The notes: generated from the letters alone by a model not told the origin. Positions 1-13,144 are shown, counted from the first letter of the stretch. The stretch: DNA of 64,000 nt from Penicillium oxalicum (GCF_001723175.1 NC_064654.1:3410001-3474000); one strand, 5' to 3'. A program made the numbers and translations.

Positions 1-992
1 CTTTAAGAAAGCCGCGTCGATCGAGCGGTATAAACATCCATTGGGCTGGTGGATTCGGCGTAGGTGCAGTCCAGTCCATGAAGCACATCAATCTACTGGC
101 CAGGTCTTCACCGCTAGTATCAATCGCGACAATCCATCATATTCTGTGTATATGAGATGGTCGCTGTACAGATTGGTTGGAAACTCACTGCAGGGTATAT
201 GCCCAATTGAAAATCCAAAGCTATCTTGGAGTCTAATACTTAGCACGAATCAGACAAACATAAGCTCAATAGGGAGACTAGGGAGGGTTTACAGGGACAT
301 ATTTCACTTCTCCGTAAGTTTTTCGGCCAGATAGATGCTATATGGATGTGATTGCCCACATGATGCCCGTGGAAAATCAACAACGAGCATAGATAAAGGC
401 ATATAGTCTGAGGCACTTGCGTGTTTTTTTTTTTTTTTGAAAATCATGGCGCAGAGAGAAGTATGGAGAGAGTACGATAGAAGTGAGTCAAAGGTACTAG
501 ATAACATTAGTAAGTCTGTTATGTCCTTCATAACCTGGCAGCACTCATGATTGGCTTTGAAGACGGGGAATATGTGGCCAGAATCTACCTTGACTTCCAA
601 TCTTCGTATTAATTATCGTGATGAGTTCAAGATTGTCATCCAGAAATTCAAAATAAGTGTACTGATTCTCATGCAGAAATCGCTACTATGCGCCAAAGTG
701 CAGACTAGAGTGGATCCGGGACCGACTCTTGGAAGTTCGTCTCGGAGGTACAAACAAACAAGACAAACACACCCGCCCTTGATGGTCATGTCCGGCTCGG
801 CGCATTCGCCATGGATATCGCAAATTTGGCTGCTTGCTCAAACACAACCGACAGAGCTCCGAGCAGAATGCGAATGTGACCTTTGGAAAACAACTCCCTG
901 ACTGAGCATTCTTCCGACTGAGTTCTCTCCGCCATCCTCTGTGCGGCCGCCCTTCCTCCTCCCTCCTACCCCACATCCCACTTTCCGCAGAC
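1..992. other. Upstream region without a supportable gene
   Basis: I see no open reading frame here with recognisable domains or credible splicing. The longest frames are about 100 codons and overlap on both strands. There is an A/T homopolymer near 424-439. The last 100 bases before the LSM1-type start (about 930-990) are C/T-rich, as is usual for a fungal leader. Part of the left end could be the tail of a gene outside the window. Confidence 0.4.
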
Positions 993-1833
993 ATGGAGCG
1001 ATTATCACTCAACGAGACGGCTGGCAACGCGCAGCAGCAGCAACAGCAGCCACAATCGCAACAGCAACAACAGAGGCCCGGACAACAGAATGCGCTTGGT
1101 TCTGCGGTTCCTCAAGTTCCGCCAGGCCCTCCACAACTTCCCCCGCAGATGTTTACGACCGCCGCTCAGTTACTCGATTTGACTGATAGTACGTTGTGTG
1201 ACGACATGGGCGATGGGTGCTCGTGATGCTCAATTTGAGTCTGGGCTTATTGTTGATCAACAGAAAAACTTGTACTGGTTCTGCGCGACGGAAGGAAATT
1301 GATAGGTGTGCTCCGAAGCTGGGATCAATTTGGTACGCTTGTTACACAACCCGACACCCAGAAACATGACGATCCGGGAACCAGGACTGACCAGGACCGC
1401 GTCCCGATGGGCACAAACGCCTCCCTTCTCTAGCAAACCTCGTTCTTCAAGATACGATTGAGAGAATCTATGCTGGCAATCTATATGCGGATGTTCCCCG
1501 CGGGATCTTCCTCGTGCGAGGCGAGAACGTGCTGCTGCTGGGCGAAGTGGTAAGTCAGAGATCATATCTCAGCGCGCCCATGGGAGGAGAGAGGAGAAGC
1601 GAAGAGATATCAGAGCCACTCTCGATCTTGCATTCCAATACTGACCCTCAATCGTCTAGGATCTGGACCGTGAAGATGACATCCCTTCCTCCGTGACCAA
1701 GGCTCCATTTGAGGAAGTTTTCGAATTGAAGAAAAAGGAAGATAGCCGGCGCAAGGCAACTGATAAGAAGCGACATGGGGAGCTGCAGGCACTGGGCTTT
1801 GAGCCTGAGCACAGTGGCGAGATTTTGTTCTAA
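993..1833 (+). CDS. lsm1: LSM1-type Sm-like protein (mRNA decapping/decay)
   Basis: Four exons (993-1188, 1264-1332, 1434-1549, 1660-1833) give 184 aa with phases that close. Introns begin GTACGT, GTACGC and GTAAGT and end in CAG or TAG. The core is an Sm fold. The Sm1 motif ([20 protein letters not shown], then DQFANLVLQD) spans exons 2-3, and the Sm2 motif ([18 protein letters not shown]) spans exons 3-4. The C-terminal helix-rich extension ([20 protein letters not shown]) is typical of Lsm1 rather than other Lsm proteins. In the family, Lsm1-7 binds deadenylated mRNA 3' ends with Pat1 and promotes decapping in the cytoplasm. The N-terminus (about residues 8-30) is a glutamine-rich run coded by CAG/CAA codons, which may help P-body assembly (inference). 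The start is the first ATG of the Q-rich frame and follows a pyrimidine-rich leader. Confidence 0.93.
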
Positions 1834-2594
1834 GGGATCATTGGTGCATATTTTGCTGGGGCGATCCTCCCCACGAGGCTTCGGGGATCAGAGTGAAGGC
1901 TATGTGTCGACCGAACCCGATAGGCGGCCCTGCAAGATGGGCCCGGGTCATGGGATGAACAATTTACAAAATCTCATGCATCCATGTCTTCTCGTTGAGA
2001 CGCCCCAAGAAACAAGATGATTCCCTTGTCCTTGACAGGGCCGCCGGTCTGCACACTAGCCCTGAAGGATTCTCACGAACCGGAGAAAGAGAGCCTGCCG
2101 GGCCGTTTCAGACATGCTCTAGGGGAGAGCAACAGGGCTCTCTGAGGAACTTTGAATTAGAACTTGAATTTTGAGGACACGCTGTCTAGCCGATTGAATT
2201 TTCAGTCAAGCTTGCTAGAAATGTCTGAAGAGTGCGTTCAATGGATGACACATTTAATCCACGTGTGACCCCGGCAGAAATACATGGTAGGAAATTTTCA
2301 ATTTGTAGTGTCGCCTGTGGCCATGAGGAACATGGAATTCTTTGATATTATTCATCAGGCTGGGAGATGTCGGTTTAAAAATGGTGTTCTTCATGACTTC
2401 GGTTGCTCCAGTGGCGCATCGCAATAATCGCCGGGCAAAAGATGGCGTGGAAGAGTGGGTTCATCCATTCTTATCGATAACCCGCCAAGAATCCGCTGTA
2501 CCTTTTTTTTTCTCACGAGTTTTCTCCATCACCGCCAGAACAGCCTCCCCCGCACGCTTTTCTGTGCTTGTCCTTCTCGTCGTCCACAATCACC
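1834..2594. other. Intergenic: lsm1 3' region and rrp12 promoter
   Basis: Same-direction gap between lsm1 and rrp12. No coding signal was seen. A T-run followed by C/T-rich sequence (about 2500-2590) lies just before the rrp12 start and fits a leader. Confidence 0.5.
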
Positions 2595-5500
2595 ATGGCG
2601 ACATTAGCGGAGAAGCTTGAGAAGATCAAGTCTCCCAAGCTGCAGAACCAGCACCACGTACGCTATCCTTCCCACGTCAAAGAGTCGTCTTGGTTCGGAG
2701 CCCAGTGGGCTAATCGCTAATTTTCGTAAAAATCGCAGACTGCCGTGGTGCTTTCTGCAGTAGAGGATACTCTCCGTGACCAAAAGGCCGACTTTTCCGC
2801 GACTGCGTATTTCGCAGCGCTTCTCGCTCTTCTCTCCCAGTCTTTGACCGCCGAACAAGGCATTGTGAACAAGGATTTGGCTACATCCGTCGTGTACTTG
2901 CTCGACATCACCACGAGTTACGTGCCGGCTCCCATTCTTCGCTCCAAATTCTCCCAGATTCTCACCAGCCTCGCCCCGGCCCTGTCACTCCCCGAAGTTG
3001 AAGCGCCCCTCCTCCGACCGTCAATTGGGTGTCTGGAGTCGCTTCTTATTGCTCAAGATGCCGCGGCGTGGAACCTACCTCACACTCAGATCGGGCCGCG
3101 TCGTGCGACGGCGGGCCTGCTGAGCCTCTCAGTCGATCATCGACCCAAGGTCCGGAAGCGTGCTCAGGAGGCCTTGATCCAAGTCCTCAAGACCCCCCCT
3201 CCCAGCCCATCACTCGACCACCCTGCCGCAGACATGTGCGCAGAGTCTGCCATGAAGACCCTGAGCGACAGCATCCAGGCCGCTTCCAAGCAGAAGAAGG
3301 GAAAGCACGATGCGAACCGCGAGAACCACGAGCCGCTCATCATTCACTCTCTGCAACTGGTCAAGACCATCGCTACCGCATCCGGTGGTTGGCCGAGCAA
3401 AAAGATCGAGGCTCTGTGCGAGCTGCTGATGAATGCCTCCCGGTCGACCAACGAATATATTACCATGGGCGCGTTCGAGGTCTTTGAAGTCATTTTCGAG
3501 GGAATGGCTGATGAGTTCTCTTCCTCCAAACTGCCCCGCCTTTTGGACGCCATCTCGGAGCTGAAGCCTGCCCAAAACGACTCACAGCTTCTGCCCCCAT
3601 GGATTGCAGTTCTGTCTCGTGGATACGACGTTTCTGCACAAATCAACCCAGAGGATACATTCGATAAGCTACCGAGTCTGTTCGAGTTGATCTCTGGATT
3701 CTTGGCTTCCCCATCCCACAATATTCGAGTCTCGTCCTCCGAGTGTCTGATTTCATTCCTTCACAACTGCATTCCCGAGAGCGTCATCTTGGACGCCTCC
3801 GTGTATGACGAGAAGACCCTTGAAAAGCTGGCCGGTATGACTGGTGATCTTCTCTCCGTAAAGTACCAAGCCGCTTGGCAGGAGGTGTTCAACGTCTGCT
3901 CTGCCATGTTCGACTGCTTCAAGTGGCGCTCAAATCCGTTCCTGGTCGACGTGGTCACCACAATCGGCGAGCTGCGCAGCAATGAGGCTTTCCACGGAAA
4001 GAAGGAGGCTGACAGTGTTCTGGGTGCTGCAATTGAGGCCATGGGACCCCAAGCTGTTCTTGAGCTGTTGCCCCTGAACATCATTCAGCAGAAGAATGGC
4101 CAGCCCGGTCGCGTCTGGATGCTGCCGATTCTTCGTGATCATGTCACAAACACCAACCTCGGCCACTTCCGCTCGGAAATGGTACCTCTCAGTGAGGCTC
4201 TTTACCAAAAGATGATGGACTACAAGTCCTCGGAGAAGCCCGTGGAGACGAAAATCTTCGAGACCTTGGTTCAGCAGACTTGGGGCATTCTCCCCGGTTA
4301 CTGTGAGCTGCCGCTTGATCTGATCGAGGCTTTTGATCAGTCATTCGCAGAGCTTTTGTCCAACGTTTTGTACAAGCAGACTGAGCTGCGTGTTGACATC
4401 TGTCGGGCTCTCCAGAATCTGGTGGAGTCAAACCAGGCTATTTTGTCTGTGGAGAAGGAGGAGGATGACCTGATTCTGCAACGGCGCATCACCAAGGCCG
4501 CCGCCACGAAGAACCTGTCACATCTGGCCGGATTCGCCAGCAACCTGCTCGCTGTGCTGTTCAACGTTTACAGCCAGACCCTCCCTCACCACCGTGGTTA
4601 CATTTTGCAATGTATCAATGCCTATCTGAGTATCACCCCGGAAAAGGTCAGTTACCTTGGATCTCTTTCACAGGGTCTTTCCCCTCATCAATCCCGTGTG
4701 TGGCTATTCTAACATTTCTTTCAGGAGCTGAATGAGACCTTCACCCGTGTGACTACGATGCTCGAATCATCCTTGGTGGAGGAGCAGAATGCGCCCGCCA
4801 AGCAGGCCTCAGCTGACAAGATGCCGCCCACCTCTCACACCTTGATCGATCTGGTCATTGCCATGTCGATCTATTTACCCCGGTCCAGCTTCAGCGGACT
4901 CTTCGCCATGGCCGCAGCTATTCTTGATGGTCCATCTGCTACCCCAGACCAGCAACTAATCAAGAAGGCATACAAGTTGATTCCCCGTCTCGCCTCGACG
5001 GAAACCGGTCGTGCCGCTTTGCAAGAGCGCAGCAGCGAGCTGCAGACTCTTTTGCTTGCCACTTCCGATAAGACTCCCGCATCTGGCCGACGAGACCGCA
5101 TGCTTGCTATCGACGAGCTCATCACGAACCTGCCTACGTCGGATCTTCACTTTATCCCGTCCATCCTGTCGGAAGTCGTCCTTGGCTGCAAGGAAAGTAA
5201 CGAAAAGGCTCGCACGGCTGCCTTTGACCTACTGATCCATTTGGCTCGCCGCACGATCGACCCTGAGCTAAACCCTGCTGGCACTGTGATCCGCAACTCA
5301 TTGGTGCCTCACATGCCTGATGACTCGCCCGATGCCCCGGCCACTATCGAAGAGTTCTTTACTATGGTCTCCGCCGGGTTGGCTGGCTCATCACCCCACA
5401 TGGTGGCCGCGTCCGTTACCGCTTTGTCGCGACTCTTCTTTGAGTTCTACAAAGATCTGCGATCAGAGGTCGTCTCTGATTTGGTTCAAACGGTCGAGCT

Positions 5501-6656
5501 TTTCCTCACCAGCAACAACCGAGAGATTGTTCGGTCTGTTCTAGGATTTGTGAAGGTTGCCGTTGTCATCTTGCCTGATGAGATTCTGCGTCCTCGCCTT
5601 TCCGCTCTGGTCCCTAACCTGATGGCTTGGAACAAGGAGCACAAGGGTCGTCTGCGCAGCAAGGTGAAGGGTATCATTGATCGTCTTGTGCGTCGCTTCG
5701 GTGCGCCCTTGATGGAGAACCTTGTCGGCGAGGAGGATCGCAAGCTTGTTGTCAACATTCGGAAGCAGCGTGAGCGTAGCAAGCGCAAGAAGAAGGAGGG
5801 TGCTGCCGGTGATGACGAGGACGAGGACGAGAATGACAAGTCGCGTGGTCCGCAGTCCAGCAATGCCTTTGACAAGGCAGTCTATGGCTCGGATTCGTCC
5901 GACTCCGAGGACGATGACGATGATGCGAGCGTCATCGATGTCGACACCGAGGGGCAGGCCCGCATCAAGGGCCGTGGTGCTGGTGGCAAGAAGAAGTCTG
6001 CGCAGGGTAGCCAGTACATTCGTGAGATGTCCCCCGAAGACAATCCGCTTGATTTGCTGGCACCCGACGCTCTTGCGAACATTTCTACCACCAAACCCAG
6101 CCTGCGCTTCTTGAACACCGGCCCCGGATCCAAGAGGAAGCACGCTGCCAAGTTCGACGCCGATGGTCGCCTGATTCTCGGCGACGACAAGGCCGTGGAT
6201 GTTGAAATGAGCGGAACCGCTCAGAGCGGGAGCGGCATCAATGCCTACCTGGCTGCTGTCAGTGGGCCCGATGCTGTTCGCCGCGGCCAGAAGGGTAAGG
6301 TCAAGATGAGCCAGGCCAAGAACCGCGGCGGTGACGATGCGATGGATCTGGACGACGAAGATGACGCTGCGATCGGTCAAAATCTGCGGTCCCGGGGCCA
6401 AGGTCAGAACCGTCGTGGCCTCGGTGCTCCCAAGACTCCTGGCGCCTCCCATGGAGGTCGTATCGAGAAGCGTCGTAACCCCGGTGGTATGACTGGCAGA
6501 GGAGGACCTCGTCCCGGTCGTGGTGGTGGTCCCGGCCGCGGCGGCTTCTCTAGCCGTGGCGGTGCTGGCCGTGGAGGAGGCGGTGGTCGTGGTGCTGGAC
6601 GCGGTGCTGGCCGTGGTGGTGGTGGTGGTCGTGGTGGAGGCCGCGGTCATCGCTAG
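2595..6656 (+). CDS. rrp12: Rrp12-type ribosome biogenesis HEAT-repeat protein
   Basis: Three exons (2595-2657, 2739-4646, 4725-6656) encode 1300 aa. The ATG sits in CACCATGG. A 21-codon first exon (MATLAEKLEKIKSPKLQNQHH) ends at GTACGC, and intron 2 has a CTAAC branch point 15 bases before CAG. The body is a string of alpha-helical HEAT-like repeats with the NUC173-family layout. After residue ~1000 come basic and acidic low-complexity blocks (KQRERSKRKKKEG, DEDEDEND, DSSDSEDDDDD). The last ~55 residues form an RGG/GAR tail with about seven RGG triplets. Rrp12 is a nucleolar factor that binds RNA and exports and matures 40S and 60S precursors; yeast Rrp12 is about 1230 aa, so the length fits. 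The RGG tail suggests RNA binding and arginine methylation (inference). Family assignment is secure. The exact N-terminus rests on one short exon. Confidence 0.93.
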
Positions 6657-7662
6657 ACACTCTACCTCTCTCAAAAACACTTCCTCTCTTCTTCACCTTG
6701 GCCTACTAGTGGCTGTCAACTTCTTGTCTCATCGTCCCCCCAACCACCACCTAACCTTTGATCCTCGTCCACGGCTTGACATGAAATGAAGCCGTTTTGT
6801 GGGAGGATTTACTTCAAAACCGGACAACCCCGTAAAATTATCTCGCAATCATCCCACTCTTTTAGTCCTCGAAGATGTTGCCTTAAAAATACCCGCACCC
6901 CCTTCCACTAGCTGGCGATTCCGATTTTGGTTTGGGGGGGGGAGGACAGGCTGGATACGGATCTTCTTTTGCATTTATCAAATTTCCCCATTTTCCCCAT
7001 TTCTATCTCTTCCTATTCGCTCTTGTCCAGTCTTTTTTGTTTTTTTGTCTTTTTTGTCATTTTGCTCTTAAAGGTTACGCCAGGTTGTTTCCATCAATGT
7101 GCCATTGTGTCTGGTTTCGGGCCTTTTTTTCTTTTCTTTTCCTTTTACTTTGTACTCTTTCTTTTGACTATCTCTCATGATTTCGGTCTTGCGCGGAGCA
7201 AAAAGAAAAAGTTTGTTAGGCTAGGCCCACTGCACATAGATATTTGCATTTTCATCATCCTATTAGGTTCCAACACCTCTGGCCTCCAATCCAGAGGTGA
7301 TGAGTAAGGTAGGCGAAATTTTGTATAAAGAACTTGTGTCGCTAGACCCGCCATCCCAAAACAAAAAAAAGAAAAGAATCTAGGGGATGGGGAAAAAAAA
7401 GCCACGAGGAGAGCGAGTGGGAACCCGGTTAAGTTGCCCCCAGCAGCCTTGTACTAATATGTTATGATACTACGGTGAGTCTACAAAGATATCATAGATC
7501 GATCGATTAGGGAGGAAATTTGATTTTTGTTTTTTGTTGGGAGGGGGAATGGAGGCAGAGGAACGCTTCTCGGGTATCAATTGGCTTTACAGAACGAGCA
7601 AGGATAGAGGAAAAACAAGAGGTGTACCCGTCAAGATCTGACTTCCTCCTTGTAAGAGGAAA

Positions 7663-7681
7663 GGGGGGGGGGGGGGGGGGG
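7663..7681. repeat. Poly-G run (19 nt)
   Basis: Uninterrupted G run in the non-coding gap between rrp12 and the unknown membrane protein. It is one of a recurring class in this window. Confidence 0.9.
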
Positions 7682-8206
7682 AAGGAACAAAATACATACA
7701 TGAAATAAACGATTGCAGGGAATTGTGTCAAAGAGAAAGACTTGTCATGCGCGAAGATGATTCGAGACTTGAAAGGGGAGACGAGTTTGTGTACTCCCCC
7801 AAAATCAAGAGGCCTTTTTCCCCATCAGGCAAGAAAGACAAAGTCGGAGAGCGACACGAGGAAGAGCATGAGATTTCACAAAAGTGTCAAAGGAGGTATA
7901 TGTGCGCCAACTTGCAAAGGGGAACGGAGAGAGCAAAGAAGATAAACGACAAGACATGTAAGAAGGTTTTCAACCAGGACTCCGTCCACTCCGAGAAGAG
8001 GTCAAGATGCAAATGATGTGGAATCACAGATGGATCGATGGCCAGTACCTGGCCACGGCTATGGGGGGAGCCAGGGCAGGGGGAAATCATCTTGCTGGCC
8101 AAAGTGTGATTTGAGGGTAGGAAGAGGTTCATGTTTCGCGTGAAGGTTTCAAGTTCTTGTTGGGTGTCATGCCAGATGTATGGATGATCACGAAGAAGCT
8201 TGTCCA

Positions 8207-8224
8207 GGGGGGGGGGGGGGGGGG
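8207..8224. repeat. Poly-G run (18 nt)
   Basis: Uninterrupted G run about 140 bp downstream of the stop of the minus-strand membrane-protein gene. It would be a C run in that transcript's 3' region. Confidence 0.9.
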
Positions 8225-8365
8225 TTCGGTAGAGGGGTCGGTACTTTGAAAAAGTCTCTTCCCCGTCTCAAAGTAGAGAGGAAGATTCTCTCGGGGTCAT
8301 TTTTGTTTTTGGAGACGGTCACTTTCCAAACAGATTCGTGTTGGTGCTGGGGTGAGCACATGAGA

Positions 8366-9398
8366 TCATGATACCCGGCGTGCCTTGCCGAGCCACACTT
8401 GCCACCATTTGCAGACCCCGAGGACGGCAGCGCGGCCGTCATCCTTGCGCTCTGTTCCATCGGGATTGCCCATCACCATGGTGAAAACCCAGAAGAAGCC
8501 GGCGGTCCAGGCAAACAAGGTAATCACAAAACTGAAGAACGGCGAGAGCAAAAGGACCACGAGGGACATGCCGACGTAGTAAGGTCGGGGGGCCTCTCCG
8601 TTTGCTGAGGGAGGATCCGAGTCCGCCTCGGATTGGATCCACTGCGTGGAAGAGGAACGGTGCGACGTTGGAGGCCGCATGCGCACCAGACGTTCGTGGA
8701 TGTGCAGCGCCGGGGCAAGGAGGTCACACAGTTGAGATTGGATGGAGGTGCGGCGGAGGTATTGGGTGGGTGGATATAGTCGTAATGGAGAGGCGAGAAT
8801 GACAAAGAGGAGGGCGAAGAAGGTGTAGACACATGCCCCCAGGGAGTAGATTGGGACCGGTGCCGATAAGCGGAACTGTGCCGGGTTGGCGTTAGCGACC
8901 TGCTTGCCAATTTTGGAAGGGAAGGGTGAGAGTCGACTCGCGCATCCACATGCAACATACCAACATCAAGAGGGCGTCTTGAGCGTCCACGGCCGGGAGA
9001 TCTCCGGCAGCGCCTCGTTTGTGTTTCCGAGGCGGACTGGAGTGGTCGGCCGACATCAACGAGGGCTGATCAGCCCAACTCCCCCGGGAGTTTTCTTCTT
9101 TATAGAGAACCCCTCCCGAGACCACCACACGAGTGACGGGGACGTCATTCTCGGCTCTCGACGAGCGGCGGGAGGCGTGGGGCGACTGGGCGAGGGATCT
9201 CCGAGGGTGGGAAGAACGAAGGCTACCCTCGTAGGGAGATCCGTCGGCGGACGGCCGCCATGAGCCGGGGCGACTCTGGTCAGAGGGTTCGACTGACCGG
9301 TCTGGGAGCGGGCCCAGTATTGAATTGCGTGTGGCAGCACTGAGGGGGTCCTGGCCTTGGTGAAAGGCGGGACTATATGTCATCTCCGGGGCCCGCAT
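8366..9398 (-). CDS. Unknown fungal membrane protein (about 3 TM segments)
   Basis: Two exons on the minus strand (9398-8961 and 8899-8366) joined across a 61-bp intron with a GTATGT donor and CAG acceptor. The product is 323 aa. I do not recognise the family. Residues 1-145 are hydrophilic, rich in Ser/Arg/Pro and probably disordered and cytosolic. A hydrophobic segment follows the splice (PIYSLGACVYTFFALLFVIL). After a polar stretch with a Ser-rich loop come one or two further hydrophobic segments near the C-terminus (GMSLVVLLLSPFFSFVITLF, then AWTAGFFWVFTMVMG). The splice preserves frame through this hydrophobic block, which is the main support that the gene is real. The region upstream of the start (9430-9520) is GA-rich on the plus strand, a CT-rich leader on the coding strand. 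A start at the second Met (residue 6) is also possible. Confidence 0.7.
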
Positions 9399-9475
9399 GA
9401 TGATCCAGAGGCGGGAGGGGGAGGAGGCGAAAGCGCGAGAATCTCAGGCGTGGTGGACGATGGGTGAGATGCAGG

Positions 9476-9510
9476 AGAGAGAGGGAGGGAGGGAGAGAGA
9501 GAGAGAGCAG
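9476..9510. repeat. GA/GGGA microsatellite
   Basis: Runs of GAGA and GGGA on the plus strand. On the minus strand this is a CT tract upstream of the unknown membrane protein, consistent with its leader or promoter. Confidence 0.7.
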
Positions 9511-12500
9511 TGATGCCGATGGTGGTACAGAGGCGCGCACGGAGGGCGACTGAGACTGCACAGGGCTCAGTCCATGATCCAATTCCCATCAAAGCAACGA
9601 GTCCCACTCTTGCGACTTGGCCAGGGGTGGCGGACAGGAGGAGGTCGACCGAGCTGACGAGCGATCCCAGCGGAAAGGAGGGGAGGGACGTGAGGGAATA
9701 GCGAGGAGAGGGAGCGGAAGGCGTCAGTTTTATAAAACGAAAGGGAATCATCCAGCGGAAAAAGACCAGGAAAGGGTGCCATGACGGCGGAGGAGGACTT
9801 TGTGCTGATTGCAGGTTGACTGCGCCAAGATGCCCAGCTGCCGAGCCCTTGGCATTTTGAGGGTTTGAGTCTGGCTCGCCCAAGTCGTTGTCGTCGGGGC
9901 ACCACTCTGCTTTTCAAATTTGGGGTCAACGGTGCCAGTCAGAGTTCAGCTCCTTCAAGAGAAATTCTGTCATCGGCTTGTGGGTGATCTTGTGGTCTGC
10001 CAGTGGGTGGTGAAGCGCCATTTGTCCAGTTGTTCACGTTGACTGCCGCTCAAGATGGACCGACTGCGACATCGTCGAAGGAGACGGAGTCGGGGCCGGT
10101 CGCATGGGTCTGCGAGGTATCTGACGGACGTACCGCGGTTACCACTCCCGTCCTACCTGGTGTACTGTACAAGACCAAGTTACGCACAGTTCGGCAATTC
10201 GGACGATGGATGCGTGGAGCTGGCACGGCATGTGAACAGTACCATACTCGGTCTGCGGACAGTCGGATGGGTGCGACACTGCTGCCCTTGGCCGCTTCCT
10301 TGCTCCATCTTCCACGACCAGGACGGTAATTTTTGGGTTTGGGATTCGTGCCAAGACGCCAAGCTGCATCCTGGCTGAGTGAGGGTGTTACATGGACCTT
10401 GATTGGTTGATCTGGAAGATGATCCGCACTTTTGTGCATCTTGGCGCCTTGTGATAGGCTTGGAGTCATACGCAGTACGTACGCATGGCGAGATCTTGTC
10501 GTCTGCTTCTGGACCTCATTACAGTATACAGTATTACCTCCCACCCAAGATTGGTGATGGCCGCTGGCATTTCTCGGGCTGAGGGGAGGAGGAGAGGACC
10601 GCGGCCCTACTATCGCTGGATCTGATCTGATCGTTCACACATCGATCATCACCAGAGCAGGTATAGAATGGTAGCTCGGTCGCACTGGAAAACTGTAAGA
10701 CTACGGTAGGATTTGAACTTGCCCGATCCGACGGGGGAAATGGGAATTGGTCCTGTGACCCTTTCCGGTATCAACCTCCACGAGCCGTCAGAGATCGTTC
10801 AGCTTCTCGTCCTCGACCTTCTTCATGCCACCTCTTGTCGCCAATGCCCAGACCAGGTGCAGCCATACGTGAGGAGGACCTGGTCCGTGATGATTGTGCC
10901 ATGGCATCCACAATTTTCAGACTCGTCCAAGCTGGTCATCGAACCCCGAGCCGTGCCCAGACGCCCAGCAATTGGCGTTGGACTCATGGGCATTGTGGTC
11001 ACCAAGGGGGAAGAATCACTCGACTCGAGATGAACGATCAGGCTGCTGCCTCATGACAAATACAAGTCCGCACCAAGGGATCTCACGTGCGAGGGAGATG
11101 AGAGGGTCCTCGAAATACTTGAATCTCCAACCCGAGCAATAATTCTTAGGTAAAGGTGACCCCCCGAGGAGGATCCAACCGGTCTCGGCATATGCATTCC
11201 TTCTGCTCAACTGCCTTTCTCCCCCCCCCCAAACTGTCGCCAAGCATCCGGACTCTCGTGGACGAATCCAGTCAAGAGACTGAGCGTAGCGGACAGTCCC
11301 CTTCCGGTCAACCTTGCGCTGGTCACTTGGAGACTGGAGGAAACCCCCTTTGACCGTCCTAGACATGGACGCTGGTAGGTCCGGCACCGTCCGGCAAGTC
11401 CAGGAGTTTCAACTCATCCGCTTGATCGACTCCGTGATGGACGTTTGGGTTGATCGTGGTCTTGGCTATCACTGCCCCTTCCTACCTTTGACCATCCGCT
11501 GGGACGAGTCTGATCGTGTCGACCTGCCCGGCTGCTGGACTGAGTTGGACTGGGCTGGGCTGGGCTGAGCCACCCAGGTTCGGCGGAACAAGTCAATTAA
11601 TACCCGCCTATCCGCGAGCAATCAACTGCCAGATGCGACCGAGACCTCATCTTGACCCGGGACTGGGCTGGGACGTGACGGCTTGCGCACTAGGGCCAAT
11701 TCTCAACGGTGTTTCACTGCTTATCGTTCGGTCTTCAGGCTACCAATTGAGCGGTCGTATGTCGCTTCGCGTAGGTCGTTGGTTACTTTTCTTTTTTCTT
11801 TTCATCTCCTCTTAGTACTTTTGCCTGATACACTCCGTTGTACTGCATGTTGATATGTACATCTGCCCTGTACTATCGTATTGTGCAACTACTATGTAAC
11901 TGATGTACCTCTGACAATATTACACAATACATTCCCCCCTGCCAGTCATCAGCTTTCTCACATTACCCATGTCATCTTGCATTCTCGCAATGTTCTCGTC
12001 CCCGGTAGCCTCGGTCATTTGTCTTTCCCTTTTCTTGCTTAGCCGGAGGCGGCCACACCCGCCGCTTACGTGGGCCCCAAATCGGACTTTCATTTTTTTA
12101 CCTCCAAAGTGCTGTGACCACGGGGAGTCCCCCTGGCCGGGGATCGATTGGCGAGAGGTGAATCACGAGACTGAACCACTTCGATCGTCCCGGACTCGTG
12201 CATCCTTTAGTACCGGACAACATTTGGAACATACAGTATGTCACGGTATATACGCTATCAGTATACGAACAATAAGTACATCCTGTTCTACACTAATGCA
12301 GGGCTCATCGCTTCCAACGCCCTCGGGTTGGACGCATCGAGGGTATCTCCTTGTGCCCGGACACTTCTCGAAAGGAATTGGGTTCTTTGACATTCGCAAA
12401 AACCCGATAGGGTTTATGGTCAGCACTCTTTTTTCCCCTTTTGCTCTCTCCCCTTTCTTTGCTCTTGCTGTTTGGTGAACATTCTGCTATCATTTTTGGA

Positions 12501-13144
12501 GCTCGCAGTTCCATTTTGGAGGTCCCGGCCACTGGCCCACTACTCTTGCGGATCGCCGGGTCCCCCCGCAATCTACTACGGGATCGAATAGAGCGGTGGA
12601 TTCCATCAGGATCATTTGGACGGAGTCGGTGAATCACCCTGTGCAATAATCATCGAGTCGACGACGATTCCAACTGAACGAGGTCATCGTCCTGGATTAG
12701 CGTCCACAGCTCGACCGCGCCGGAGCCTTATCACGTGGATCTGCAGTCCCCTCTGATGCAACCCTTGAGAACCTCCTCCTCCTCCCCCTGAGGTGGCTTG
12801 CATAATCAAAATCATTTGAATGTCGGACATGATTGGCTCCCTGTGATCCATTCTCATGCACTGTATGCCCTCTAGTTTGGATGCGAGTCCCGGTTTTCTG
12901 ATTCACTCTTGAAGTGATGACCTTGACCAAAAAAGACCCCCAAAATAAATGGCCCTGCAGACTTGTGAGGTCATCGGCAAGTCACACACATCCGTTCGTG
13001 CGATGGATCTGGACTTCCTTTCTTTTTTTCCCCCCGTTTGGGGGAAGTCAGGGAACTCCGGCTTAGGGATAGAGAGCTGACCGAGGTTCCGGATAGGCAT
13101 TTTGCCCCGTCTGTGCGATGGATGATGCATTGGAGGAGGTCGAC

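Larger units (their letters stand above)
6657..8365. other. Intergenic: rrp12 3' region and tail of the 8.4-kb gene
   Basis: No supportable gene. 6970-7190 is very T-rich, as expected for a 3' UTR/terminator region of rrp12. It contains two poly-G runs (7663-7681 and 8207-8224). Small frames around 7723-8016 are A/G-rich with no recognisable domain. Confidence 0.5.

Noticed and set aside
5541..6680. Long minus-strand frame (379 codons) opposite the end of rrp12
   Set aside because: It is the shadow of the GGT/CGT-rich RGG coding sequence and is Thr/Ala/Ser-repetitive; the plus strand is clearly coding.
9380..9883. A 167-codon minus-strand frame overlapping the start of the unknown membrane protein
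   Set aside because: Composition is Ser/Pro/Leu-rich and low-complexity, it ends just inside the next start, and no splice joins it in frame. It is more likely leader sequence.
10700..10730. tRNA-like T-arm (GGATTTGAAC on the minus sense)
   Set aside because: The five-base stem next to the loop does not pair, and no acceptor or anticodon arm could be found at the right distance.
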